Shown one piece after another: positions 41,748 to 50,845 of a DNA stretch of 64,000 bases. Source of the stretch: Mobiluncus sp034180645 (GTDB taxonomy: Bacteria > Actinomycetota > Actinomycetes > Actinomycetales > Actinomycetaceae); assembly GCF_034180645.1 (NCBI RefSeq), contig NZ_JAXFNY010000021.1, positions 124,001 to 188,000 of the forward strand, read 5' to 3'. Both the position numbers and the translations under genes were made by a program. The notes below the pieces were generated by a model. The model was not told where the DNA came from and searched no databases. It saw nothing but the letters and a program-made list of their open reading frames with translations. Position 1 is the stretch's first letter, and each line of letters starts with the position of its first letter.

Positions 41748-43661
41748 GTGAACACACTTCACGGCGAACGACATCTTTTTCGTCATTTTGGGGGTACTTG
41801 CCTGGCGGTTTTCTCGCTGGCAGGTTTGGCTCTCGCCGGTTTCGGTCTGAGCCCGGCTTACGGGCAAGACTCGGATTCCACCCCCGCGGTCCAATCCGAG
41901 TTCACCTCTGCGGTCGTAGGGTTTAACCCCGGAATGATTATTTCCGATGAGGTTTTTTACAACCCCAACACTATGGACGCCAACGCTATTCAGCAGTTCT
42001 TGAACGCGAAAGGGCGAGCTTGCCAGCCAGGTGTAGACACGATTACCATCCCGGCTCCCCAAGACCAGCCAGATGCCCAGCCCACCACGCAAGAAATCAC
42101 CATTCCTTGCCTCAAAGACTATGTTTTGGACACCCCGGATCGTCCGGCTGATGCCTATTGCCGTGGCGCCTATCAAGGAGCCGAAGGCGAGAGCGCCGCG
42201 CAAATCATCTGGAAAGTCAGCCAGGCTTGCCAGATTAACCCCCAGGTATTACTGGTGACTCTGCAAAAAGAACAGAGCCTGATTACCGCTTCGGATAAGA
42301 CTTTGAAACTGTCGCGATACCAGAAGGCTATGGGATACGGCTGCCCGGATACGGCCCCGTGCGACACCCAGTACTACGGATTCTTTAATCAGGTTTATCA
42401 AGCGGCGCACCGTTTCCACTACTACCAAAAGCATCCGACACAATTCCGTCATCGTGCCGGGCGAGTCAATGACCTGCTGTATCACCCGTCTCGGAATCAG
42501 GATGGCTCCTACAAGTGCGGAACTACTCCAGTTTTCATTGAAAACCAAGCGACCGCGGGACTGTACAACTACACTCCTTACACCCCGAATGAGGCAGCCC
42601 TAGCCGCCGGAGGTGGCCTGGGAGACAAGTGCTCCAGCTACGGAAACCGCAACTTTTATCGCTTCTTTACGTCCTGGTTTGGTTCTGCCGGTTCGTCTAA
42701 TGCGGTTCCCTCACTGCGAATTTCGGGCGCTAGCCGAATTGAGACCGCGGCGGGAATCTCGGCTCGGGCCTTTCCCGGTGGTTCGCAACGGGTTTATTTA
42801 GCTCGTTCAGATATGCCCATTGATGCTTTAGCGGGCGGGATTCTGCCTGATGGTCCGGTGTTGCTGGTTCCCATTAACGGCCCCATTCCCTCTGCAGTTA
42901 CTCGAGAAATCAACCGGCTGAAAGCCACCACGGTGGTGGCTCTAGGTGGGCCGGGAGCAATTCCTGATGCGGTCCTGGCAAACGCGGCGCAAGGACGTCA
43001 AACTTCGCGGATCTTCGGTCCTGATCGATACGCCACAGCTATCGCAATCTCACACCATGCGTTCCCACAGGGCGCCAAGCGGATTTATATTGCCGATGGC
43101 GTGGGGGCTAACGGGGCCGGTTCTCCCGATGCGGTCGTTGGGGGAACTCTGAGCGATGGTCCGGTTTTGATAGTCAACCCGCGCAGTCCCGAGACGTGGA
43201 AGTACGTTGCTTCTGAAGTTTCTGACCTGCACGTTTCCGAAGTCGTTGGTTTGGGTGGGCCCGGTGTCCTCCCGCAACAAGCTCTAACCACGATTGCGGC
43301 TCAATCGGGAGCAAACGTCTCCCGTCTGGCTGGGGCGGACCGTTACGGTACCGCGGCAGCTATCTCAGCTCATGCCTATCCCGCGATAGCGCGGCTAGAT
43401 GAGACCGGTGCGCCAACCGTGAGCGATTATGTCGCTTACATTGCTCGCGGCGACAACTTTGCGGATGCATTGGTGGCTGGAGCTTTGCGAGACGGTCCGG
43501 TGCTGCTGGTGCCTTCCCGTACCAACCAAGCCCCCGCTCCGGTGGCGAACTATCTGAGTGTCCTGCACCCCAACACGATTATTGCTCTCGGCGGTGAAGG
43601 AGCAGTCCATCCCGATACGGTTAAAGCAGTAGTAGTTAGTGCCGGATCTGGTTTGCTATAG
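41748..43661 (+). CDS. Exported protein with three CWB2 cell-wall-binding repeats
   Basis: A 637-residue surface protein. A signal peptide (cleavage near AYGQ, residue about 40) precedes an N-terminal domain (about 57-320) rich in Cys pairs, with NPQVLLVTLQKEQSL near residue 165, a pattern reminiscent of lysozyme/transglycosylase Glu sites. Three CWB2 repeats follow (about 323-418, 419-523 and 524-637), each with (L/I)xGADRYxTA-like and VVALGGPGA-like segments; CWB2 trimers bind anionic wall polymers. GTG 41748 follows GGGAGG. The N-terminal domain recurs in the protein at 44457-45383. Such proteins are often labelled haemagglutinin; a wall-remodelling role is inferred. Confidence 0.85.
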   Translation: MNTLHGERHLFRHFGGTCLAVFSLAGLALAGFGLSPAYGQDSDSTPAVQSEFTSAVVGFNPGMIISDEVFYNPNTMDANAIQQFLNAKGRACQPGVDTITIPAPQDQPDAQPTTQEITIPCLKDYVLDTPDRPADAYCRGAYQGAEGESAAQIIWKVSQACQINPQVLLVTLQKEQSLITASDKTLKLSRYQKAMGYGCPDTAPCDTQYYGFFNQVYQAAHRFHYYQKHPTQFRHRAGRVNDLLYHPSRNQDGSYKCGTTPVFIENQATAGLYNYTPYTPNEAALAAGGGLGDKCSSYGNRNFYRFFTSWFGSAGSSNAVPSLRISGASRIETAAGISARAFPGGSQRVYLARSDMPIDALAGGILPDGPVLLVPINGPIPSAVTREINRLKATTVVALGGPGAIPDAVLANAAQGRQTSRIFGPDRYATAIAISHHAFPQGAKRIYIADGVGANGAGSPDAVVGGTLSDGPVLIVNPRSPETWKYVASEVSDLHVSEVVGLGGPGVLPQQALTTIAAQSGANVSRLAGADRYGTAAAISAHAYPAIARLDETGAPTVSDYVAYIARGDNFADALVAGALRDGPVLLVPSRTNQAPAPVANYLSVLHPNTIIALGGEGAVHPDTVKAVVVSAGSGLL

Positions 43662-43693
43662 AAGATTAGCTTGCGTCGGTTAACCTGGTTTAC

Positions 43694-44362
43694 TTATGCA
43701 GGCAGGTTCCAAATGCGGTCTGCCCGCGCTTGAGAACTCTGGACCAGCAGCCGGTTCGGTTCGTCAACCCGCTGTACCCAAGCGAGCGCCTGTTCCGGGG
43801 TTCTGCCGTGATGCGTGTGGCGAGCAACTAGGCGAGCCTGTGTTACCTCCGGCGGCGCCTCCAGGTAAATCAGCAGGTCGATTGCCTCGCGAACCAGGGA
43901 CCATGCCCCGTCTTGCAGTGCCAGGTAGTTGCCTTCCGTAAGTACCACGCCTTCTCGTTCGACCTTGTAACGTGCCGCGATAGCTTGACCAAGCTGACGG
44001 TCGTATCCGGGAGCGTACACCACCGTTTTGGCATCGTGAGCCCGATCCAAAGCCATCAGGTAGCCCACCACGTCGAAAGTGTCCGGACGTCCTTTATAGT
44101 CGCTGAGACCCTCGGCTTGGAGGACTTCGTTTGACTTGTGGAAACCATCCATCGGAATGATGCCGGCTAACAGTGACTGTGTACCCAAAACAGTTCCGTC
44201 CAGCAACTTCCCCAGCCTGGCTACCGCCTCAGATTTACCCACTCCGGGGGCGCCGGTAAAGCCAACCACGCGCAAGACGTGTCCGTTGTCAGCCAGTTCC
44301 TTTAGCTCCGTGGCCAAATCGCTCAGCAGTTCATCAAGGGTACCTGAGAATGTCTGGACCAT
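43694..44362 (-). CDS. P-loop kinase of the uridine/fructose/pantothenate kinase type
   Basis: A 222-residue cytoplasmic kinase. Walker A is GAPGVGKSE near residue 37. IPMDGFHKSNEVL near 70 and YAPGYDRQLGQAI near 115 match the nucleoside/nucleotide kinase family that includes YggC and FrcK, and RLVARHTHHGRT is the likely lid. The substrate could be a sugar, pantothenate-like compound or nucleoside; I cannot choose. It lies antisense between the two paralogous exported protein genes. Confidence 0.8.
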   Translation of the reverse strand: MVQTFSGTLDELLSDLATELKELADNGHVLRVVGFTGAPGVGKSEAVARLGKLLDGTVLGTQSLLAGIIPMDGFHKSNEVLQAEGLSDYKGRPDTFDVVGYLMALDRAHDAKTVVYAPGYDRQLGQAIAARYKVEREGVVLTEGNYLALQDGAWSLVREAIDLLIYLEAPPEVTQARLVARHTHHGRTPEQALAWVQRVDEPNRLLVQSSQARADRIWNLPA

Positions 44363-44416
44363 ATTTATCCTCGGTTCGCTTTGGTTGAAATGAGTTCGCT
44401 ATCTCTCAGTCTAACA

Positions 44417-44491
44417 GCCCAAGCGTCCCTCCCGGGAGGTAGGTTACGATGGTGAGGTGTCCTCAAGAGTGCCCAAGCGTCCCTCCCGGGA
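44417..44491 (+). repeat. 21-base direct repeat at the start of the exported protein gene
   Basis: Identical 21-base copies at 44417-44437 and 44471-44491, 54 bases apart. The second copy lies inside the 5' end of the coding sequence, encoding PKRPSRE. The first lies just upstream in the same frame but directly after a TAA stop. Confidence 0.8.
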
Positions 44492-45383
44492 AGCCTACCC
44501 GTCCGCGGGCGCTTCCATACGAGCGAAGCGACGCAAGGGTGGGTTTTTTCGTACCCTCCTGGTGATTTTGGGTATAGCCATGGTCGCACTCGGTTTGGGC
44601 GGAGCTTTGGCTGCGGCGGGGATTCATTTTTTTGCCAGTACGGAGCAACCGGCTTCTCCAACAGCAACCCGTCCCGTGGCTCCCGCCCTTGACCTGTCTG
44701 GATTCGACCCCGGAAATATCATTTCCGACGCGGTTTTCTACGATTACCAATCCATGAGCCAAGCGGATATAGAGAACTTTATTCGCGACAAGAACGCGGG
44801 GTGCGTGAGTCTTTCCACCCCCTGTTTGGCTGACTACACCGAGGACACTATTGACGTTCCCGCTTCGCCGCGCTGTGAAGGCTACCAAGGGGCACCGGGA
44901 GAATCCGCGGGAACGATCATCTATAAAACCGCCCAATCGTGCAAGATTAATCCTCAGGTCCTGCTGGTGTTGCTGCAGAAGGAACAGGGTCTGCTCACGG
45001 CCTCTGATTACAACTTGTCCCCGAGCCGCTATGAGGTCGCAACGGGGTTTGCTTGCCCTGACGGGGGTAATTGTGACCCGCAATACTTTGGTTTTGGAAC
45101 CCAGGTTTACTATGCTGCGGCTCAGTTTCAGCGCTATCGGCAAAACCCCGCGCAGTTCCCTTTCCGCACCGGGATAGCCAACAATATCCCCTACTCCCCT
45201 CAGGACAGCTGCGGCTCAGCCCCGGTGGTTTTGGCTAACCAGGCTACCACGGCGCTTTACAACTACACGCCTTATCAGCCGGATTCTGCTTTGCTGAGCG
45301 GGACGCCCGGCGAATGCTCCAGTTACGGAAACGCGAATTTTTACGGGATTTTTAAGGCCTGGTTCGGGGATTCACGTCGATAA
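44457..45383 (+). CDS. Membrane-anchored paralogue of the CWB2 protein's N-terminal domain
   Basis: A 308-residue protein with a basic cytoplasmic N-terminus (KRRKGG), one membrane span (about residues 30-55), a short linker and an extracellular domain (about 75-308). That domain is closely similar to the N-terminal domain of the protein at 41748-43661: both have GF(D/N)PGxIISDxVFY, NPQVLLVxLQKEQ, YNYTPY and CSSYGNxNFY. Cys positions are conserved, suggesting disulphides. It lacks CWB2 repeats and is instead held by its N-terminal helix. GTG 44457 overlaps a Gly/Glu-rich purine tract; the exact start is uncertain. Confidence 0.8.
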   Translation: MSSRVPKRPSREAYPSAGASIRAKRRKGGFFRTLLVILGIAMVALGLGGALAAAGIHFFASTEQPASPTATRPVAPALDLSGFDPGNIISDAVFYDYQSMSQADIENFIRDKNAGCVSLSTPCLADYTEDTIDVPASPRCEGYQGAPGESAGTIIYKTAQSCKINPQVLLVLLQKEQGLLTASDYNLSPSRYEVATGFACPDGGNCDPQYFGFGTQVYYAAAQFQRYRQNPAQFPFRTGIANNIPYSPQDSCGSAPVVLANQATTALYNYTPYQPDSALLSGTPGECSSYGNANFYGIFKAWFGDSRR

Positions 45384-45385
45384 AT

Positions 45386-45412
45386 ATGCTTATCAATACA
45401 GCTAGTAAGCAT
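45386..45412. terminator. Weak hairpin between convergent genes
   Basis: Seven-base-pair stem ATGCTTA/TAAGCAT with a 13-base loop; a T-run follows at 45420-45427 on the plus strand. It may end the exported protein gene. Confidence 0.45.
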
Positions 45413-45466
45413 TTCTAAGGTTTTTTATCGCGCCCTATTTGGTATGGGATAACCAAGTAGATTTCC

Positions 45467-48400
45467 TTATTTGAGCGCAGAGATTTGCTTATTTATCCGT
45501 TTGGCAGACACCTTTTCAATCGTGCCGAGTTGCTGGGCAAAGGTCTGTACCCGGTACTCCTCCAGCAGCCAACGTAACTCCTGTAAACGGTGATGGGTCT
45601 CGGCGTTAAAGGGGCGAGCCTCCGCCGCCTTCACCGCTGTCTCAAAGGCCGTCGCAACTTCCGCGAAACATGCAGCTAACTGGGCGTCACCAGCAGAGTT
45701 ACGCCGGGCCTTGTCCAATCGTAGGGCATCTGCCCGCAGGTAACGGACCAGCTGAGCCAGCCATTTGGCAGGCGTCCTCGCCAAGAAGTCGCCGCCTACC
45801 AATTGGTTTACATGGTTTACAATATCTGCTTTTGTGGCGGCGAGGGCAGAGCCGGCGGCCCCTCGCAATTGCTGCTCGAGCTCTCCTTGCGCCTGCATCG
45901 CGGCAGCAACGGCTTGCAGGATTCTATAGATCTGGTCCTCGTAGCGGTCAATAGCCCATTCTTGCAGTTCAGCCAGGTCCGTATCGTCTGTGAGGGAATG
46001 TCCCTCCGCCAGGTATTCCGCCACCAAAGCCCGGCCAGCCGCGCTTTGAGCCGCATCTATCAGGGCTGAAGTGGAGGGATAGGGGGACGCGGCCAAAGCC
46101 GCCGCTTCCGCTCCTCGCCACCGGGTTGACACTCGTGTCTCCGTGAGGCGAAGGGCATGGCTGAGTTGCTGGGCAAAATCTCTGGGCCGCTCAACTTTAG
46201 CTTTTTCGGCTTCCTGTTGCGCCCAGACTTTGCCTTGTTCCTGGGTGGTTTTCACAATCAAGCGGTCACGCAGAGCCTGAAAGTCGTCTCCCAAACCCAG
46301 AACTTTCCCGCCACGTCCCACAATCGCGAAGTGATTTCGCTGGCCTTCCTCCAGAGCCGCATGCATGGCGGTTAAGTCCGTCTCGGTCAGGTCGACTTGG
46401 CGAACCGCGGCTACGCTCTGCGTAAAGATATCGTCAAAGTCGGGACGCTGTTGGGAAGGTTCGTTTACGTAACGCTCAAACCGGGGCAGGATCTCGTCAA
46501 CGAAGTTCGCCGCGGGCACCACGTACTTCCGCACGGATTTCGGCAGGGCTTTGACGCAAGCCAGCAGGTAATCGCGCAGAGCTCCGGGAATCGGCCAATC
46601 GAAGCCCCGGGAATCGAGAGACTCTAATATTGCCTCATCGATAATGATGGTGACCCCTTCTGGAAGGTCAACCGTGTCAATCTCACGTTCCTTGATTTTC
46701 TTAGATTTTTTCCCTTTATTGTATGGTAAGTCACGATGATTCGCTGCTTCGGGGGTCGGTCCGCGCTTACCTGAAAATGTGTAGGCCAGCGGTAGCAGGT
46801 GCTCGCCCGCCGGCCAAAAATCGGGGAATTGGTCGGTATTGTCTCCGCTATCTGGCACCAATAAATCCCAGGGGTATTCCAACCAATCCGGGTGCTCGAG
46901 ACGCTGATTTTTCCACCACGCCTCAAAAGCTGCTCCTGAGCTAACGGCGGGGTCAATGCGCGTTTCCAGCCATTTTTCCAAGGCATAGGGATCGACTTCG
47001 CCCGGAATTTGGCGCCGCCGCCGCGCTTCGGCAGCCATCTCTAGCCGACGCTGATTGTCTTCCATAAAGGGATAGACCGAACGCCATTCTCCGCGCACAA
47101 TTCCGTGACGAATGAACAAATCCCGCGCCAGGCTCCGGGCCGGTATCCCTTCCACCACCGTATCCTGCAGGGAAGCCAGCGGGATGGAGCGATCCGCGCT
47201 GAGAACCATCCCGAACAAGCTGACCCGCTCGTGAACCATGGCACACCCGAAACGTGTGGACCAGTACGGATCGAAATATGTCCGCGTCAACAGGTAACGT
47301 CCCGCCTGTTCAATCCATTCAGGTTCGACCCGTGCCACTGTCCGGGCAAACAGTCGCGATGTTTCTACCAACTCAGCAGCCATAACCCAGTCGTAGTGTT
47401 TGCGGCTCAAACCCGAACCCGGCCACACCACGAATCGAGTCCCGTGCGCCCCGTGATATTCCCTTTTTGCCTCTGACCAGAACCCGATCTGGGTGAGCAT
47501 ACCGCTCAAGATAGCTTGGTGCAAGCTCTCAACGTCAACCTGGTCAAGGTCTACTACCTTGGTTTCCCTAGTTTTTATCCCAACATCACGACACATTCCG
47601 CGCAGTTCTGCCACCAGGTCGATCCACTCCCGTACCCGGAGGAAATGCAAGAACTCGCGGCTGCACAACCTGCGAAATGCGCTGGAGGACAGAGTTTCAA
47701 TCCGGTCTTGCAGGTAACTCCACAGCTTCAGATAACTTAAGAAATCCGAACGCTCGTCTTCAAAACGGGCGTGGGCGAGGTCGGCCTCTGCCCGGCGTTC
47801 GCTAGGTCGTTCCCGCACGTCTTGCATCGCCAAGGCGGCCACGACCACGACCGCGGGGTCGATGACTCCGAGGCGGTCCGCTTCGACAAGGATACGGGCC
47901 AAGCGCGGGTCGAGAGGAAACCGAGAAAGTTTGCGTCCCAGGCGGGTCAGTCTCGCGGGCTTCTTGCGGGTATCTAACGCTCCCAGCTGGCTAAGTTCCG
48001 TCACCCCATCCGTAACGGAGCGGGGCGAGGGCGGATCCAGGAAAGGAAAATCCGCGACTTCGCCCAGACCCAGGGCTGCCATCTGCAAAATCACGGCAGA
48101 CAGCGAAGTGCGTTGAATTTCAGGCTCGGTATAGGCGGGACGAGACAAAAAATCCGCCTCGGAATACAGGCGAATGCACACTCCCGGAGCCACCCGGCCA
48201 CAGCGCCCTTTTCGCTGGTTGGCGGAGGCTTGCGAGATGGGTTCGATAGGCAGGCGCTGCACGCGAGTCTTGTTTGAATAGCGGGAAATTCGTGCCACTC
48301 CGGGGTCAATCACGTAAACGATACCCGGAACGGTCAAGGACGTTTCGGCGACATTCGTAGCGAGGACTACCCGCCGGTATAGATGCGGGGCAAACACGCG

Positions 48401-49300
48401 CTTTTGTTCCGCCTCGCTGAGCCGGGAAAACAGCGGCAAGACTTCCACCGCCCCCGGAACTGAGGTCCGCTGACCGGGAGCCACGTAACGGCGCCCCAGG
48501 TGTCCCTGCAGAGCCTGAGCCGTATCGCGAATATCGCGCTCCCCCGCCAGGAAAACCAAAATGTCTCCGGGACCTTCCCGGCACAGTTCATCCACCGCCC
48601 GCAAAATGCCGGTGACCTGGTCAATCTCGCTGGTTTCCGCCCTTGTGAGGTCCTCCTCGGTGTCTTCGGACGTGAGCACGCCCGAACTATCGTCATCCAC
48701 GTCAACCAAGGGGCGATATCTGACCTCTACCGGATACGTTCGTCCCGCGACTTCAATAATGGGGGTATCTGGCCCAAAAGCCGTGGCGAAACGTTCGGAA
48801 TCAATGGTGGCAGAAGTAATAATCACCAGCAGGTCGGGACGTTTCACTACCAGACGTTGCAAATAGCCCAAGATAAAGTCAATGTTCAAAGACCTTTCGT
48901 GAGCCTCATCAATAATCAGTGCATCGTATTGTTTCAGCAGTGGATCGTGGCTGATTTCGGCCAGCAAAATCCCATCGGTCATCAGTTTGATTTGCGTCTC
49001 AGGACCCAAAGTTTGGCGAAACCGCACCTGGTAACCAACGGTGGAACCTAGTGATTGACCCAATTCGGAGGCAATTCGCGAAGCAACGGTTCGGGCAGCC
49101 AGGCGGCGCGGCTGGGTATGGCCAATCATGCCCCGCGTACCCCGTCCTACTTCCAGGCACATTTTCGGCAGCTGGGTGGTCTTTCCGCTTCCGGTGGCTC
49201 CGCTGATAACAACGACTTGATGCTCACGCAAGGCAGCGAGAATCTGCGGTCTTGCCGCGCTGAGGGGCAAATCGGAAGGGTAGGACAACTCTAGGGACAT
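45467..49300 (-). CDS. hrpA: ATP-dependent RNA helicase HrpA
   Basis: A 1277-residue DEAH-box helicase, the length of bacterial HrpA. Motif I is GATGSGKTTQLPK (about residues 35-47), motif II DEAH in ALIIDEAHERSLN, motif III ITSATID, motif V TNVAETSLTVPGI and motif VI QRKGRCGRVAPG. Then come the winged-helix, ratchet and OB-fold regions, and the long C-terminal DUF3418 domain specific to HrpA. An acidic insertion (about 205-230, DVDDDSSGVLTSEDTEEDL) lies between motifs III and IV. HrpA rescues collided ribosomes in E. coli. It starts with ATG at 49300. Confidence 0.96.
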   Translation of the reverse strand: MSLELSYPSDLPLSAARPQILAALREHQVVVISGATGSGKTTQLPKMCLEVGRGTRGMIGHTQPRRLAARTVASRIASELGQSLGSTVGYQVRFRQTLGPETQIKLMTDGILLAEISHDPLLKQYDALIIDEAHERSLNIDFILGYLQRLVVKRPDLLVIITSATIDSERFATAFGPDTPIIEVAGRTYPVEVRYRPLVDVDDDSSGVLTSEDTEEDLTRAETSEIDQVTGILRAVDELCREGPGDILVFLAGERDIRDTAQALQGHLGRRYVAPGQRTSVPGAVEVLPLFSRLSEAEQKRVFAPHLYRRVVLATNVAETSLTVPGIVYVIDPGVARISRYSNKTRVQRLPIEPISQASANQRKGRCGRVAPGVCIRLYSEADFLSRPAYTEPEIQRTSLSAVILQMAALGLGEVADFPFLDPPSPRSVTDGVTELSQLGALDTRKKPARLTRLGRKLSRFPLDPRLARILVEADRLGVIDPAVVVVAALAMQDVRERPSERRAEADLAHARFEDERSDFLSYLKLWSYLQDRIETLSSSAFRRLCSREFLHFLRVREWIDLVAELRGMCRDVGIKTRETKVVDLDQVDVESLHQAILSGMLTQIGFWSEAKREYHGAHGTRFVVWPGSGLSRKHYDWVMAAELVETSRLFARTVARVEPEWIEQAGRYLLTRTYFDPYWSTRFGCAMVHERVSLFGMVLSADRSIPLASLQDTVVEGIPARSLARDLFIRHGIVRGEWRSVYPFMEDNQRRLEMAAEARRRRQIPGEVDPYALEKWLETRIDPAVSSGAAFEAWWKNQRLEHPDWLEYPWDLLVPDSGDNTDQFPDFWPAGEHLLPLAYTFSGKRGPTPEAANHRDLPYNKGKKSKKIKEREIDTVDLPEGVTIIIDEAILESLDSRGFDWPIPGALRDYLLACVKALPKSVRKYVVPAANFVDEILPRFERYVNEPSQQRPDFDDIFTQSVAAVRQVDLTETDLTAMHAALEEGQRNHFAIVGRGGKVLGLGDDFQALRDRLIVKTTQEQGKVWAQQEAEKAKVERPRDFAQQLSHALRLTETRVSTRWRGAEAAALAASPYPSTSALIDAAQSAAGRALVAEYLAEGHSLTDDTDLAELQEWAIDRYEDQIYRILQAVAAAMQAQGELEQQLRGAAGSALAATKADIVNHVNQLVGGDFLARTPAKWLAQLVRYLRADALRLDKARRNSAGDAQLAACFAEVATAFETAVKAAEARPFNAETHHRLQELRWLLEEYRVQTFAQQLGTIEKVSAKRINKQISALK

Positions 49301-49384
49301 AACCCACCTATTTTAGGCAAGGATGGCTCAAACTTCACCTGACCGCGGGGCAAAACCCGCCGGGATGCTCCCGTCAGCCCGTGA

Positions 49385-50368
49385 ATGCGAGAGAATAGGA
49401 ACGTGAGTAACTCCACGCCGAACCTTCCCCCGGGGCCGCCCGGTGCCGCCGGTTTGCCCTCCAGGCCCGCTGCGACATCGGACTTTTCCCAGTTCCTCCC
49501 GGTTCAAGTGCCTATTTTGCCGTGGAAAAACGCGAAACTCTTGAGTCAAGCTCTGGGCGATACGGTCTATGTCAGTTCCGCTTTTGCCACGGCCCTGCGC
49601 TTGGAGTTACAGCTCGGCGTGCCCGCCCAGCGCGGAGAAATCGGGGTGAGGATTCCGCTTGATGATCCAGCTTCCTGGTCTGAATTGTTTTGTCTGGATG
49701 ACACAGCACCCCAGCTGGGCCGAGCCCTGCGCGCCGAAGTCAGCGCTCGGGAGATGCTGGAAAAACCCCAAACTAGCGCCAAACTGTTGTCACGTTTAGC
49801 GGAGAATAACTGGTATGGCCTGGAAATTGAGGTTCCTGGAGAAAACCTTGATTCGCAATTGATACAGGTTGCCCGGCGCGCCGCCGACGCAGGCCTGCAT
49901 CCGGCTCTAAGTGTCTTGCCCGGAGCCCTACATTCTCAAAATCAAGGTATTATGAGCGCTTTTGAAACAATATCGCTAGACCTTCTCAATGGCTACCAGC
50001 CTCGGCGTGAACAGTTGAAGTATCTGGCAACTCAGCGCGTGGTCGGCAAAATTATTGATGCCAAGGACAGCGAGAGAACTAATTTGGAAGCCTCTTTAGA
50101 AACCCTCGTGTTGATGCGATCCAAATTAGACAGTCAATCTGAAGTTGCCGTGGGAATCGCGGGGCATTTCGGTTTGGAATCCCTCACGCTACCGCTGCGC
50201 GAGGACTTGGATTTCGTTGCCAGAACACGCTTGGCGGGAGCTCGAGAAAAGATTTTTGAAGCCCTGGATTTGGCTAACGCGCTGACCCAAGGCAAGACTA
50301 CGGTGGCTTCCGCTTTCGTGGCTGACGTGTTGTCCCGAGCGGGAAAGGCCACTTCCCTTCCCGTCTAG
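49385..50368 (+). CDS. Protein of unknown function
   Basis: A 327-residue soluble protein with a Pro/Gly/Ala-rich first 35 residues and then an alternating alpha/beta pattern. I do not recognise a family, and no catalytic motif or membrane span is visible. The start is uncertain: ATG 49385 has no clear Shine-Dalgarno site and GTG 49403 has AGGA too close. It diverges from hrpA. Confidence 0.6.
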   Translation: MRENRNVSNSTPNLPPGPPGAAGLPSRPAATSDFSQFLPVQVPILPWKNAKLLSQALGDTVYVSSAFATALRLELQLGVPAQRGEIGVRIPLDDPASWSELFCLDDTAPQLGRALRAEVSAREMLEKPQTSAKLLSRLAENNWYGLEIEVPGENLDSQLIQVARRAADAGLHPALSVLPGALHSQNQGIMSAFETISLDLLNGYQPRREQLKYLATQRVVGKIIDAKDSERTNLEASLETLVLMRSKLDSQSEVAVGIAGHFGLESLTLPLREDLDFVARTRLAGAREKIFEALDLANALTQGKTTVASAFVADVLSRAGKATSLPV

Positions 50369-50431
50369 CTTTGGCGCAAAAGACCGATAAACAGTAGAAT
50401 TGCCGCGCATAGTTTTTCGGAGGTGTGGGCA

Positions 50432-50815
50432 ATGGCTAAAGGCAAGTGGCTGTTTCTGGCTGGTTTGGGGGCTGGAGCCGCGTTGGCCTTGCGGATGAGT
50501 GAAAAGCAAATTAGCAGTGTAAAGGGTTTTGCAGCCAAAATTGCTAACTCGGAAAGCGTCACGGATGCTCGCAGGGTAGCCACGGAAAAAATGGACGATG
50601 TCTTGCGCACACAGGGAGCTAAACTCATTGACAAGTTGGCAGAGAACCTAAAGACCCAGCTAAACGCAGGGGGCAGTGCTGCTTGGGCGGGCTTCGCCAA
50701 CGCCGGGAATGCCGGAAACACCCCTCCGGAAGCGTCAACCACATCAACCGATAAAAACGGTGTTACCCGTGACAAAGACGGACACATCATTATTGATGGA
50801 AAAACCGTTGCCTAA
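50432..50815 (+). CDS. Small protein of unknown function with N-terminal membrane helix
   Basis: A 127-residue protein with one hydrophobic segment at residues 5-20 (KWLFLAGLGAGAALAL), an amphipathic middle rich in Lys, Ala and Glu and a Gly/Asn/Thr-rich tail ending in DKDGHIIIDGKTVA. I do not recognise it. ATG 50432 follows CGGAGG, a strong site. It lies 63 bases after the preceding gene and 30 before the ferritin-like/VIT gene, probably in one transcript. Confidence 0.6.
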   Translation: MAKGKWLFLAGLGAGAALALRMSEKQISSVKGFAAKIANSESVTDARRVATEKMDDVLRTQGAKLIDKLAENLKTQLNAGGSAAWAGFANAGNAGNTPPEASTTSTDKNGVTRDKDGHIIIDGKTVA

Positions 50816-50845
50816 CCCAAACCGATGGAGAGGCTGCCAAAGTAG

